A stretch of 64,000 nucleotides of DNA from Yersinia enterocolitica (GCA_002082245.2 NBTC02000002.1:434001-498000), one strand, 5' to 3'; positions 37,101 to 46,606 are shown, counted from the first letter of the stretch. Made by a program: numbers and translations. Notes: generated by a model not told the origin, from the sequence alone.

Positions 37101-38838
37101 GAGTAAGCTCCTCGCTTGGGTTAAGTGGCAGTGTCAGGGTAACGCGTAGTCCAATCTTATCATTGGCGGCCATGTGGTTAAGTAGTGCCAGATTTCCGCC
37201 CTGGCGACAGATTAATCGCTGGCAAATGACCAGGCCGAGACCGAGGCCATCACTTTTGGTGGAACGGAATGGGGTCAAAGGCTGGTTGAGCTGTTCGGCC
37301 GTCAGGCCACCGGCATCATCTTGCAAAATTAATATTGCCACATCGGCTTGCTGATAAGCACTGAACCATAACTGGTGGGCACCGGCCTGCAAACTGTTAG
37401 TGATCAGATTACACAAGACCTGATCGAGCAGCGTGGGCGGTAAATGCAGCGCTAATGATGCCTCGATATCAGTGTGCAACGTGCAACACGGCGCTGGATT
37501 GGTGGCTGCCAGTAACTGCCAGAGGTGATTAACCAAGGCAGGTAATGGTTGGCAGGCGGCAGAGCTGTTCATGGCCGGCTGTTTTCCTGCCCACAGCCGT
37601 AAGTTAGCAATGGTATCAGCCCCGCGTTGGGCCTGATGACTGATTTGACTCAAAATGGGCAGTAATGAGTGATCAGCCTGTTCCCGTTGCAGGCGAATAG
37701 CGCAGCCATCGGCGTAATGCTGAATAGCGCTGAGCGGCTGATTTAGTTCATGAGCAAATCCCGCGGCCATCTCACCGAGAATACTCAGGCGCTGAGCTTG
37801 TTCCAACGCACTTTCCCTAGCCCTAAGTTGCTGGTGAAGTTGCTCCAATTGCTGGCTGCGACGACGCACCAGAAACGCCACCCAGATATGATTGGCCGCG
37901 AGCAATAACAGAATCACCGCGATGGCGACGATCAACAGCCGATGTTGTTGTGCCCAATCAAGAGTCTGTTGCCAGAACTGCGGCTGTTGGGGATGTTGAT
38001 TAATTGAACGTAATAAACTTTCGACCTGACTGGTGGAGGAGGGGGCACCCCATTGTGGTGTTTTGTCCCCATCGGGGCTGAGCAAAATCCGCGTAACATT
38101 ATCGGCTAATTCATCCGGTACCTGTGATAACGCGGCAAACGACCAATTTGGGTATAACTCGCTGCTGCTCAGGCATGGAATGGCGGTTCTCTTCGCCAAT
38201 AGCGGCTTAAAGTCAGCGGTATGCGCTAATCCTTCTGCCTGCATATCTTCCAGCAGGCAGGTGGGCACAATAGCCGCGGAGATAGCGCGATCACGCAGTA
38301 GATAAATTAACGCATCCACCGGGAAGCCAGAAAAATGCAATTGAAAATCCCGTTCTGGTTGCAGCCCCGCATCGCGTAGCACTTTGTATCCCAACAAGTA
38401 ACCGCCAAAGGCATCGGGAGAGACGGCACCAACACGTTTGCCAATCAATCCTTGGGGATTATGGATATCACTGTCAGCGCGTACCAGAATAACACTACCG
38501 ATCACATTGCGGCTGGTGCTGTCTGGCTCATGATTGGAGCGCAAAGAGACCAACCAACGCAGAGGATAGTGGTTATCAATTTGCACATATTGCGCTGGAT
38601 TGGTCAGCAGAAAATCAACTCGGTTCTGCTGCACCGCACTTTTCATCGCATTTAAATCCAAGGGTAATAACTGAAAGTGCTGCCCAGGCAAGTGCTGATT
38701 AAGGCGATCGGCCAACGGTTGCCAATGTGCTTGCGCCTGAGCATCACCGCGTAATGCCAGCACGCCAATGGTCCAATCATTGGCATGGGCGGTTGAAAAC
38801 CACCAAAACAGCACTATCACCAGCCCTCTGAAACTCAT
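37078..38838 (-). CDS. ttrS: TtrS, tetrathionate sensor kinase
   Basis: A 586-residue membrane histidine kinase. A signal/anchor segment (about 1-19) is followed by a periplasmic PhnD/SBP-like sensory domain (about 20-300, with WTIGVLALRGDAQAQAHW and FGGYLLGYKVLRDAGL), one transmembrane helix (about 312-335), a coiled coil, then the H-box GEMAAGFAHELNQPLSAIQHY near 362 and the ATP-binding region with N box (CNLITNSLQAGA) and G box (GLGLGLVICQRL). It pairs with the overlapping ttrR gene. Confidence 0.95.
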   Translation of the reverse strand: MSFRGLVIVLFWWFSTAHANDWTIGVLALRGDAQAQAHWQPLADRLNQHLPGQHFQLLPLDLNAMKSAVQQNRVDFLLTNPAQYVQIDNHYPLRWLVSLRSNHEPDSTSRNVIGSVILVRADSDIHNPQGLIGKRVGAVSPDAFGGYLLGYKVLRDAGLQPERDFQLHFSGFPVDALIYLLRDRAISAAIVPTCLLEDMQAEGLAHTADFKPLLAKRTAIPCLSSSELYPNWSFAALSQVPDELADNVTRILLSPDGDKTPQWGAPSSTSQVESLLRSINQHPQQPQFWQQTLDWAQQHRLLIVAIAVILLLLAANHIWVAFLVRRRSQQLEQLHQQLRARESALEQAQRLSILGEMAAGFAHELNQPLSAIQHYADGCAIRLQREQADHSLLPILSQISHQAQRGADTIANLRLWAGKQPAMNSSAACQPLPALVNHLWQLLAATNPAPCCTLHTDIEASLALHLPPTLLDQVLCNLITNSLQAGAHQLWFSAYQQADVAILILQDDAGGLTAEQLNQPLTPFRSTKSDGLGLGLVICQRLICRQGGNLALLNHMAANDKIGLRVTLTLPLNPSEELTLVTDSST

Positions 38839-38875
38839 GCATGTTCCTTTTTATGATCCCCGTCGCAGTGCGCAA

Positions 38876-38917
38876 TTGTCCTGGATCAAGTCCTTAAAGG
38901 GAATGTGGAAAACCACA
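38876..38917 (+). promoter_or_regulatory. FNR-like site and small palindrome upstream of ttrB
   Basis: TTGTCCTGGATCAA (38876-38889) matches the FNR consensus at 8 of 10 fixed positions, with a perfect right half. Fifteen bases on, TGTGG-AAAA-CCACA (38904-38917) is a candidate TtrR operator. Both lie between the divergent ttrS and ttrB starts. In Salmonella ttrBCA needs FNR and TtrR. Confidence 0.5.
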
Positions 38918-38989
38918 ATAGGGCTTCTGCTCGTCGATTTCTACAATCCTTGAATTAAGAGCATTGTTATTAAGCAGATGAGAAGAAAA

Positions 38990-39724
38990 ATGGATCAAGG
39001 AAAAAGAGCATTTCTACAGCGGCTCGGGGGCTTAACTGCTGGCGCAGCATTGGTACCATTGGCGGATGCGGGCTGGCGGATGGAACCGGCACGCAAACAA
39101 GGTGATATCAAACGGCGCTACGCCATGTTGATTGATTTGCGCCGCTGTATTGGTTGCCAGGCATGTACTGTCAGTTGCGCGATTGAAAACCAACTGCCAC
39201 AAGGCCAGTTCCGTACCACAGTTAATCAGTATCAAATTGCCCTGTCTGGGGCAGAAAGTGTCACCAATGTATTGCTACCCCGCCTGTGTAACCACTGCGA
39301 TAACCCGCCTTGCGTGCCAGTCTGTCCGGTACAGGCCACTTATCAGCGTCAAGATGGCATTGTGGTGGTCGATAATACCCGTTGTGTTGGTTGTGCATAC
39401 TGTGTTCAGGCCTGCCCGTATGAAGCTCGTTTTATCAATCACAGTACCCAAACTGCGGACAAGTGTACTTTTTGTGTTCATCGTCTGGATGTTGGATTGC
39501 TGCCTGCCTGTGTGGAGTCTTGTGTCGGCGGGGCGCGGATTATCGGTGATTTACGCGATGGCAACAGTATATTGCGCCAAATGCTGCTAGAACATGCCGC
39601 TGACATTAAAGTGCTGAAACCGGAGCAAGGCACTCACCCTCAAGTGTTTTACCTCGGGCTAAATGACATTTTCACCCGACCATTGCAGGGCCAACCCGCG
39701 CTCTGGCAGGAGGTACACCCATGA
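38990..39724 (+). CDS. ttrB: TtrB, iron-sulfur subunit of tetrathionate reductase
   Basis: A 244-residue periplasmic electron-transfer subunit. The Tat-like signal GKRAFLQRLGG has Lys-Arg in place of the usual Arg-Arg, as described for Salmonella TtrB. Clusters of cysteines follow: CIGCQACTVSC, CNHCDNPPCVPVCP, CVGCAYCVQACPYEAR and CTFCVHR...CVESCVGGA, enough for four [4Fe-4S] centres. I use the ATG at 38990 (MDQGKR), aligned with the Salmonella start, with GAGAAG upstream; another in-frame ATG lies 12 bases earlier. It overlaps ttrC by four bases. Confidence 0.95.
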   Translation: MDQGKRAFLQRLGGLTAGAALVPLADAGWRMEPARKQGDIKRRYAMLIDLRRCIGCQACTVSCAIENQLPQGQFRTTVNQYQIALSGAESVTNVLLPRLCNHCDNPPCVPVCPVQATYQRQDGIVVVDNTRCVGCAYCVQACPYEARFINHSTQTADKCTFCVHRLDVGLLPACVESCVGGARIIGDLRDGNSILRQMLLEHAADIKVLKPEQGTHPQVFYLGLNDIFTRPLQGQPALWQEVHP

Positions 39725-40791
39725 TCCGTGAAATTTTAGCTCGCCCACAAGATATCGCCTGGTTGCCTTGGGCGGTGCAGTATTTCTTTTTTATCGGGCT
39801 GGCTTGTAGTGGCGTGTTGTTTGCCTGCTGGCAACGGATGTTCTCTCGCCATCAGCAGAATCCATTGGAGTTTGCTGCACTGATGTTGGCGGTGACTGCG
39901 GTGGTGGTTGCGCCATTGGCGCTCAATGCGGACCTACATCAACCGGCCCGCGTCTGGCACTTCTATGCCCACTTTACGCCGTGGTCGTGGATGTCATGGG
40001 GATCTCTTTTCTTACCCTTGTTTACCCTGCTGGTGTTGTCCTATTTTCTGGCGCTGACCTACAGCCGATTGCGGGCAAAACCATTAGCGCGATTATTGAC
40101 AGGATTAGCCGGACTCTGTGCGTTTTCTGCTATCACTATTTTGCTCTATACCGGCCGCGAGGTGTCAATCCTGCGCGCCCAACCCCTGTGGTTTAGTTTA
40201 TGGTTGCCACTGTTTATCTTCCTGACTGCCTGGCAGACGATCCCGCCTTTACTGGCTACCTGGCTATGGCGTGAGCCGCACTATCAGGTGTCATTGGCGC
40301 GCTGGCAACCCATCAATTTAATGATGCTGGCGTTGGTTACTGTGCTGTGGGCCAGTGGTGATAATGCCTCGGCACAGGCTCTGCGCTACTGGGCTATGCA
40401 TGCCCAGACTTTGGCAGCATTTCCTGTGGTGCTGTGGCTATTGCTTTTGGCAATGGCGCTGTTCAACAGGAAAAAAACCTTATCAAGCGGGATGGTAGTG
40501 GCTCAGGCACTGGCAGCCCTGACGTTGTGTTGGTCGGTACGTTGGCTATTGCTGATGCATACTCAAACGTTGCCTAAATACAATGTGTTAACCAATCCCT
40601 ATTCGTTGCCGCTGGGGAGTGAAGGATTGCTGGCCGTGGTGGGTACATGCGGATTATGGATAGCGGTGATTATTGCTATCCGTGAAGGTGTCAGATGGCT
40701 TGAACAACAATTCTCAAGTGAAAAAATAGTCTCAAGTGAAAAAACAGTTTCAGGCGAGAAAACAGTGAAAGGAGAAATGCATCATGGCTAA
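39721..40791 (+). CDS. ttrC: TtrC, membrane quinol-oxidising subunit
   Basis: A 356-residue polytopic inner-membrane subunit of the NrfD type that anchors the tetrathionate reductase and oxidises menaquinol. About nine hydrophobic segments are seen, starting with WAVQYFFFIGLACSGVLFA. The C-terminus has an odd hexapeptide repeat (SSEKIV, SSEKTV, SGEKTV) encoded by 18-bp tandem repeats just before the ttrA start. It overlaps ttrB by 4 and ttrA by 8 bases. Confidence 0.94.
   Translation: MIREILARPQDIAWLPWAVQYFFFIGLACSGVLFACWQRMFSRHQQNPLEFAALMLAVTAVVVAPLALNADLHQPARVWHFYAHFTPWSWMSWGSLFLPLFTLLVLSYFLALTYSRLRAKPLARLLTGLAGLCAFSAITILLYTGREVSILRAQPLWFSLWLPLFIFLTAWQTIPPLLATWLWREPHYQVSLARWQPINLMMLALVTVLWASGDNASAQALRYWAMHAQTLAAFPVVLWLLLLAMALFNRKKTLSSGMVVAQALAALTLCWSVRWLLLMHTQTLPKYNVLTNPYSLPLGSEGLLAVVGTCGLWIAVIIAIREGVRWLEQQFSSEKIVSSEKTVSGEKTVKGEMHHG
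40714..40767 (+). repeat. Three 18-bp in-frame tandem repeats at the end of ttrC
   Basis: TCAAGTGAAAAAATAGTC, TCAAGTGAAAAAACAGTT and TCAGGCGAGAAAACAGTG follow one another at 40714, 40732 and 40750. They encode SSEKIV-type hexapeptides in the TtrC tail. The unit is a multiple of three, so copy-number change would not shift the frame. Confidence 0.85.
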
Positions 40792-43700
40792 GTCTACACG
40801 GCGTCAATGGTTAAAAGGCAGTTTAGCCTTGGGGGGCGTGGTTGCATTTGCTGCCAGTTATCATGCTGTGGCACGCAAAACATTGGCTGGCCTGATTGAT
40901 GGTAGTGCCGGAAAGCTTACACTCGATCCTGTTAGTGCCAACGCATTAGCACCAGAAGGACGTATTGGGCAGCAGTGGCAGGCCAATCCGCAACAAGCGG
41001 TTTCAATGACACAATGTTTTGGTTGTTGGACCTTGTGTGGCTTACGGGTGCGAGTCGATACCCAGCACAATAAAATCCTGCGCATCGCCGGTAACCCTTA
41101 TCATCCGTTGTCTCATGACCACCATTTTCCGTATCAGTTACCACTAAGTGAAGCGCTGCAACGTTTAGGTGGAGAGTCAGGCATGGCCGGGCGTTCAACG
41201 GCTTGCGCGCGCGGCGCGACGCTATTAGAAGGGGTCGATAGCCCTTATCGTATTACCGAGCCAATGAAGCGCACCGGGCCACGGGGCAGTGGCAAATGGC
41301 AGCGTATCAGCTTTGAGCAATTGGTGGCGGAAGTGACCGAAGGCGGTGATCTCTTTGGCGAGGGGCCGGTTGAAGGGTTGCGGGCTATCCGTGATCTGAT
41401 TACCCCCATTGATACTCAGCAGCCCTCATTGGGGCCGAAAGCCAATCAGTTACTAGTGACTAACGCCGGTGATGATGGGCGCGATGCTTTTATCCGACGT
41501 TTTGCTCATCAAGCGTTCGGCACTAAAAATCTCGGTAGCCACGGGGCATATTGTGGTTTGGCGTATCGTGCCGGTTCAGGTGCGTTGATGGGGGATTTAG
41601 ATAAAAATGCCCATGTTAAGCCTGATTGGGATAACGTCCGTTTTGCCCTATTTTTGGGGACGTCGCCTGCGCAATCTGGCAACCCATTTAAGCGGCAAGG
41701 GCGTCAGCTAGCCAATGCTCGCCAGCGTGATGATTTCAATTATGTGGTGGTCGCCCCCGCGCTGCCACTGACAACCACATTGGCTAATCAGCATAACCGC
41801 TGGGTTCCGGTGTTGCCGGGGACGGATGCGGCACTGGCAATGGGGATGATTCGTTGGATTATCGAACAGAATCGTTTTAACCACGCTTATTTGTCCGTTC
41901 CTGGTGAGGTTGCCATGCAAGCGGCGGGTGAGCGCAGTTGGACCAATGCCAGCCATCTGGTGATAACCACTGAAACCCATCCCTTGGCAGGCCAGTTCCT
42001 ACGTGCCAGCCAGCTAAGTGGTGAGTCAGTGGCCGAAGCTGAAGAGAGTCCGGTATTAGTGCAAGTGGTTGACGGTACATTGCAGCCTGCTGCATTAGCA
42101 TTACACGCTCAATTGTTTGTCACGCGCGATGTCACCTTACATGATGGTCAAATTGTGCAGGTGCAATCAGGTATGGCGTGTTTGCGGCAAGCGGCAGAGC
42201 GTTTTACTCTGGAAGAATACAGCCAGCAATGCGGCGTCCCAGCAGAGACGATGGTTGGTTTGGCGAAAGAGTTTACGGCTTACCAGCGTCAGGCTGCGGT
42301 TATCTCCCATGGTGGCATGATGGGGGGTAACGGTTTTTATACCACCTGGGCGGTCATGATGCTCAATGCCCTGATTGGTAATTTGAATCTTAAGGGTGGA
42401 GTTTCGGTTGGGGGGGGTAAGTTTGATGGTTTTGCTGATGGTCCTCGCTATCAGTTAGCTACTTTCGCTGGAATGATAAAACCAAAAGGCTTACCGCTAT
42501 CGCGCAGCAAGCAGCCCTATGAACAATCGCAAGAGTATCAGCAAAAGATTCAGCAGGGTCAGCCTGGCTATCCGGCCCGTGGCCCATGGTATCCCTTTGT
42601 CGGTGGGCAATTGACCGAACAATTGGCACCGGCATTGGCGGGTTATCCCTATCCGCTTAAGGCATGGATTAGCCATATGACTAATCCGCTGTACGGGGTC
42701 GCGGGGCTGCGCAACTTGATTGAGGCGAAACTACAAGATCCACGTCAATTGCCGCTGTTTATTGCCATTGATGCTTTTATGAATGAAACCACCGCATTGG
42801 CGGATTATATCGTACCGGATACCCATAATTTTGAGAGTTGGGGATTCAGTGCGCCCTGGGCCGGGGTACTGGTCAAAGCCAGCACTGCCCGCTGGCCCGT
42901 GGTGACATCACGTACTGTCCGCACGGCTCAAGGCGAGCCTGTGGCCATGGAGAGCTTCCTGATTGCAGTGGCCAAGGCATTGCAATTACCGGGGTTCGGT
43001 GCCAATGCGATGCAGGACAGCCAGGGAAACAATTTGTCGCTGGAGCGGGCCGAGGATTACTATTTACGGGCCGCGGCCAATATTGCTTATGGCGGTGAAA
43101 AACCACTGCCACCAGCCTCGGATGAAGAACTGAAATTAACCGGCGTCGATCGCTTATGGCCCGACTTACAACGCAGTCTGCATATTGATGAGCAGCGCCG
43201 AGTGGCTTACCTGTTGGCGCGTGGTGGGCGTTTTGCGCCTTATGAGAAAAGTTGGAATGGCGATGCCACCGGGCCGCAGTGGAAAAAGCCACTGCAAATC
43301 TGGAACGAAAATGTCGCGCAACATCACCATGCGATAACCGGCGAGCGTTATAGCGGCTGTCCGACTTGGTATCCACCTCGTCTGGCCGATGGTTCCGATG
43401 TCTTTACCCATTATCCGGCAACTGACTGGCCTTTGCGCTTGATGTCCTTCAAGTCTCATCTCATGAGCAGTTCTACTGCGATGATTGAGCGCTTACGCGC
43501 GGTCAAACCCACCAATTTGGTGGCGATTAATCCAACCGATGCTCAGCGCTACGGGATACAGCACGGTGACAGTGTACGCCTGATGACCCCCGGTGGTCAG
43601 ATGAAGGTACAGGTAAGTTTATTGGATGGTGTTATGCCTGGTGTGGTTGCTATTGAACATGGTTATGGACATCGCGAGATGGGTGCCAGAACACATTCGT

Positions 43701-43867
43701 TGGATGGTGTGATCATGGCGTCAGACCCGCGTATCGGTCAGGGGAGCAATCTGAATGACTTGGGGTTTACTGATCCAACGCGAGAAGTCCCCAATACCTG
43801 GCTAGATTGGGTCAGTGGTGCCGCGGTTCGGCAAGGGCTACCAGCCAGATTGGAAGTGATTAGCTAG
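40784..43867 (+). CDS. ttrA: TtrA, molybdopterin catalytic subunit of tetrathionate reductase
   Basis: A 1027-residue periplasmic enzyme reducing tetrathionate to thiosulfate. A standard Tat signal STRRQWLKGSLALGGVVAFAA opens the protein (as STRRQWLKG plus hydrophobic run). The N-terminal [4Fe-4S] motif is CFGCWTLCGLRVRVD near residue 79, and bis-MGD binding blocks follow: AVISHGGMMGGNGFYTTWAV, ALIGNLNLKGG, and the C-terminal domain NPTDAQRYGIQHGDSVRLMTPGG. Length and composition agree with Salmonella TtrA. Tat export and TtrBC partners place it at the periplasmic face. Confidence 0.96.
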   Translation: MAKSTRRQWLKGSLALGGVVAFAASYHAVARKTLAGLIDGSAGKLTLDPVSANALAPEGRIGQQWQANPQQAVSMTQCFGCWTLCGLRVRVDTQHNKILRIAGNPYHPLSHDHHFPYQLPLSEALQRLGGESGMAGRSTACARGATLLEGVDSPYRITEPMKRTGPRGSGKWQRISFEQLVAEVTEGGDLFGEGPVEGLRAIRDLITPIDTQQPSLGPKANQLLVTNAGDDGRDAFIRRFAHQAFGTKNLGSHGAYCGLAYRAGSGALMGDLDKNAHVKPDWDNVRFALFLGTSPAQSGNPFKRQGRQLANARQRDDFNYVVVAPALPLTTTLANQHNRWVPVLPGTDAALAMGMIRWIIEQNRFNHAYLSVPGEVAMQAAGERSWTNASHLVITTETHPLAGQFLRASQLSGESVAEAEESPVLVQVVDGTLQPAALALHAQLFVTRDVTLHDGQIVQVQSGMACLRQAAERFTLEEYSQQCGVPAETMVGLAKEFTAYQRQAAVISHGGMMGGNGFYTTWAVMMLNALIGNLNLKGGVSVGGGKFDGFADGPRYQLATFAGMIKPKGLPLSRSKQPYEQSQEYQQKIQQGQPGYPARGPWYPFVGGQLTEQLAPALAGYPYPLKAWISHMTNPLYGVAGLRNLIEAKLQDPRQLPLFIAIDAFMNETTALADYIVPDTHNFESWGFSAPWAGVLVKASTARWPVVTSRTVRTAQGEPVAMESFLIAVAKALQLPGFGANAMQDSQGNNLSLERAEDYYLRAAANIAYGGEKPLPPASDEELKLTGVDRLWPDLQRSLHIDEQRRVAYLLARGGRFAPYEKSWNGDATGPQWKKPLQIWNENVAQHHHAITGERYSGCPTWYPPRLADGSDVFTHYPATDWPLRLMSFKSHLMSSSTAMIERLRAVKPTNLVAINPTDAQRYGIQHGDSVRLMTPGGQMKVQVSLLDGVMPGVVAIEHGYGHREMGARTHSLDGVIMASDPRIGQGSNLNDLGFTDPTREVPNTWLDWVSGAAVRQGLPARLEVIS

Positions 43868-43887
43868 CAGGCTATCAATTTTGACTT

Positions 43888-43920
43888 AAATCCCTCTCAA
43901 TTGAAGAGGGATTTTTATTT
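43888..43920 (+). terminator. Terminator of ttrBCA
   Basis: AAATCCCTCT / AGAGGGATTT (43888-43897 with 43905-43914) followed by TTATTT closes the ttr operon 20 bases after its stop. Confidence 0.8.
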
Positions 43921-43981
43921 CTACGTTATGATATTCCCGATGTATAAATGAGTTTCATTCATTCTTATCGGAGAGCCGTCG

Positions 43982-44140
43982 ATGGCAGTAGCAAGACTCA
44001 GTGCGGGTTTATTGGTCGTCGGTGGCATATTGGGTTATATGGGGGCTTACTGGCAAACCCTCTCTTTGCTGATTGCTGCCGGAATTGCCTTACTCACTGG
44101 GATCGTTCTTTCCGCTTTTACTGATAGTGATTACCGCTAA
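43982..44140 (+). CDS. Small membrane protein, 52 residues
   Basis: I do not recognise the family, but the gene looks real: GGAGA lies 7 bases upstream of the ATG, and the translation has two hydrophobic segments (LSAGLLVVGGILGYMGAYW, then LSLLIAAGIALLTGIVLSAF) separated by QT, ending TDSDYR. It is most likely an inner-membrane hairpin with a charged C-terminus. It sits between the ttr terminator and trhO, and is not obviously part of either transcript. Confidence 0.7.
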   Translation: MAVARLSAGLLVVGGILGYMGAYWQTLSLLIAAGIALLTGIVLSAFTDSDYR

Positions 44141-44316
44141 AGATGTTCCGCAGTAATGTTTCAGGTATTATATGCGCCGCACGGCTGTCCCGTGGTGAAA
44201 CATCAGTTCTATTGTACAATGAATTAACGTGATTAGCCGTCTAATGAATTACCTAACCCATTGAGCAATAATTAAATTTTTATCAGTAACCTCTTCGAAA
44301 GACAGGAACGTACACC

Positions 44317-45384
44317 ATGCCAGTGTTACATAACCGAATTTCTAATGAGGAACTTAAAGCGCGCATGTTGGCTGAAACCGAACCGCGCACCACAGTTTCT
44401 TTTTATAAATATTTCACTCTGGAAGATGCCAAAACCTTCCGTGACGACCTCTATAGTCAATTTGTTAAACTCGGCGTGTTTGGTCGGGTTTATGTGGCTA
44501 AAGAGGGGATCAATGCACAAATCAGTGTGCCCGCTAATCGTTATGATGAGTTCAAAACCGTGTTGTTTGCCGCACATTCTGCACTAGATCAGGTGCGGCT
44601 GAATGTGGCTCATGAAGATGATGGGAAGTCATTCTGGGTGCTGCGCATGAAAGTTCGCGAACGCATTGTGGCGGACGGTATTGATGACGAGAGTTTCGAT
44701 CCCAGTAATATAGGGCATTATCTGAAGGCCGATCAGGTTAATCAGATGATTGATGATCCCGATACTTTGTTTGTTGATATGCGCAATCACTATGAGTACG
44801 AAGTAGGCCATTTCGAAAATGCCATTGAAGTCCCTTCTGATACTTTCCGTGAGCAATTGCCAATGGCGGTTGATATGCTGCAACATGACAAAGAGAAAAA
44901 TATTGTTATGTATTGCACTGGTGGGATTCGCTGTGAGAAAGCCAGCGCCTATATGCTGCACAATGGCTTCAAAAACGTTTATCACGTTGAGGGCGGTATT
45001 ATCGAATATGCCCGTAAAGCAAAAGAACAGGGGTTGCCGCTGAAATTTATCGGTAAAAACTTTGTTTTTGATGAGCGGATGGGGGAGCGGATCTCTGATG
45101 ATGTGATAGCCCACTGCCATCAGTGCGGTACACCTTGCGACACGCATACCAACTGTAAGAATGATGGCTGCCACTTACTATTTATTCAGTGTCCGACCTG
45201 TGCGGCAAAGTTTGCTGGTTGCTGTAGTGATATCTGTCAGGAAGAGCTGAAGTTGCCGCAGGAAGAGCAACGCTCCCGGCGTGCTGGGCGCGAAAACGGC
45301 ATCAAGATTTTTAATAAATCGAAAGGATTGTTGCAAACTACCATGCACATTCCGATACCAGAAAAGAGCACAGATAAAAAATAG
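44317..45384 (+). CDS. trhO: TrhO, tRNA uridine 34 hydroxylase (YceA)
   Basis: A 355-residue rhodanese-family protein that in E. coli makes 5-hydroxyuridine at position 34 of tRNA, oxygen-dependent. It has an N-terminal acylphosphatase-like domain (about 1-110), then a rhodanese domain with active loop [11 protein letters not shown] (catalytic Cys near residue 200) and a Cys-rich C-terminal zinc-binding part ([28 protein letters not shown]). The start has an AGGAA ribosome site. It follows lpxL in E. coli; here ttr lies between them. Confidence 0.95.
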   Translation: MPVLHNRISNEELKARMLAETEPRTTVSFYKYFTLEDAKTFRDDLYSQFVKLGVFGRVYVAKEGINAQISVPANRYDEFKTVLFAAHSALDQVRLNVAHEDDGKSFWVLRMKVRERIVADGIDDESFDPSNIGHYLKADQVNQMIDDPDTLFVDMRNHYEYEVGHFENAIEVPSDTFREQLPMAVDMLQHDKEKNIVMYCTGGIRCEKASAYMLHNGFKNVYHVEGGIIEYARKAKEQGLPLKFIGKNFVFDERMGERISDDVIAHCHQCGTPCDTHTNCKNDGCHLLFIQCPTCAAKFAGCCSDICQEELKLPQEEQRSRRAGRENGIKIFNKSKGLLQTTMHIPIPEKSTDKK

Positions 45385-45502
45385 TCGTAGGGTTAACCTA
45401 CTGGATGTACTATTAAAGTTAGACGTTGTCGGTTATTTTATTCGATAGCGTCTTTTTTATGCCATTTTTAGAGCAATGGCGATTCCAATACAAGGATTGA
45501 TA

Positions 45503-46546
45503 ATGACAATACCTGGAGTGAGTAGCCAAGGGCTACGGTTAGTCACGATGCTGGCTATGCTGGTGGTGATTATGGCGGGAATTAAAGCGGCATCGCCGAT
45601 CGTGGTTCCATTCTTGTTGGCTATATTTCTTGCTATCGTATTAAATCCTTTAGTGAAACTGTTGGAGAAAATAAGAATTCCCCGCACCTTAGCTATTGTC
45701 TTATTGGTTAGCATTATTATTTTACTCATGGCATTGCTCTTTGGCCGCCTGGGTTCTTCATTAAATGAGTTTGCCCGCTCGTTGCCGCAATATCGTGGCA
45801 TGATGCTGGAAAAAATGCGCGACCTGCAAGAGTTTGCAATGCGCTTTAATATTGAGTTCTCGGTGGATGACATTATGAAGCATGTCGATCCTAGCACCGC
45901 GATGAACTTTGTGACCCGTCTACTGAGCCACCTTTCTGGTGCCATGGCTAGTATGTTCTTGCTGCTGATGACGGTGGTCTTTATGTTGTTTGAAGTGGAA
46001 CGACTGCCTTATAAAATGCAGTTGATGTTTGATAACCCAGAGCAAGGGAATGCGATTCTCAAGCGTGCACTAAATGGTGTAACTCATTATCTGGTGATCA
46101 AGACGATTATTAGCATTGCGACGGGGATTGTTATTTGGTTATTCCTGGCAGCGATGGGAGTCAGATTCGCTTTCCTTTGGGGGCTACTGGCTTTCGTCCT
46201 CAATTACATTCCTAATATCGGCTCCGTATTGGCGGCTATCCCACCCATCGTTCAGGCACTGTTGTTTAATGGTTTTGCTGATGCTTTTGCCGTTACCTGC
46301 GGGTATATTTTGATTAACCTGATTGGTGGCAATATTATTGATCCACGGATGATGGGGCGTGGTTTGGGTCTATCAACCTTGGTGGTGTTCTTATCCTTGA
46401 TTTTTTGGGGGTGGCTACTCGGGCCAATTGGTATGCTGCTTTCCGTTCCGTTAACCATTATTGCCAAAATAGTATTAGAGTTAACACCAGCCGGTTATAA
46501 AATCGCCGTGTTATTGAGTGATGGCAAACCGGCCAAGGTAGAGTAG
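45503..46546 (+). CDS. tqsA: AI-2E family permease, TqsA-like
   Basis: A 347-residue polytopic protein of the AI-2E (PerM) family with about eight hydrophobic segments and family blocks LAIFLAIVLNPLV, NYIPNIGSVLAAIPPIVQALLFNGF and DPRMMGRGLGLSTLVVFLSLIFWGWLLGP. The latter sequence is nearly identical to E. coli TqsA (YdgG), an exporter of autoinducer-2. The ATG at 45503 has AAGG 7 bases upstream and gives the family length; a longer frame from 45476 lacks a ribosome site. Location near the RcsA-like regulator differs from E. coli. Confidence 0.85.
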   Translation: MTIPGVSSQGLRLVTMLAMLVVIMAGIKAASPIVVPFLLAIFLAIVLNPLVKLLEKIRIPRTLAIVLLVSIIILLMALLFGRLGSSLNEFARSLPQYRGMMLEKMRDLQEFAMRFNIEFSVDDIMKHVDPSTAMNFVTRLLSHLSGAMASMFLLLMTVVFMLFEVERLPYKMQLMFDNPEQGNAILKRALNGVTHYLVIKTIISIATGIVIWLFLAAMGVRFAFLWGLLAFVLNYIPNIGSVLAAIPPIVQALLFNGFADAFAVTCGYILINLIGGNIIDPRMMGRGLGLSTLVVFLSLIFWGWLLGPIGMLLSVPLTIIAKIVLELTPAGYKIAVLLSDGKPAKVE

Positions 46547-46575
46547 TGCAAACTGCGGATATCGTATTTATTGCT

Positions 46576-46606
46576 GGGCCACAGGTGGGAAGCTATCTGG
46601 TGGCCC
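46576..46606 (+). terminator. Hairpin after tqsA
   Basis: GGGCCAC / GTGGCCC (46576-46582 with 46600-46606) forms a 7-bp stem 30 bases after the tqsA stop. There is no T tract, so termination is uncertain. Confidence 0.45.
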
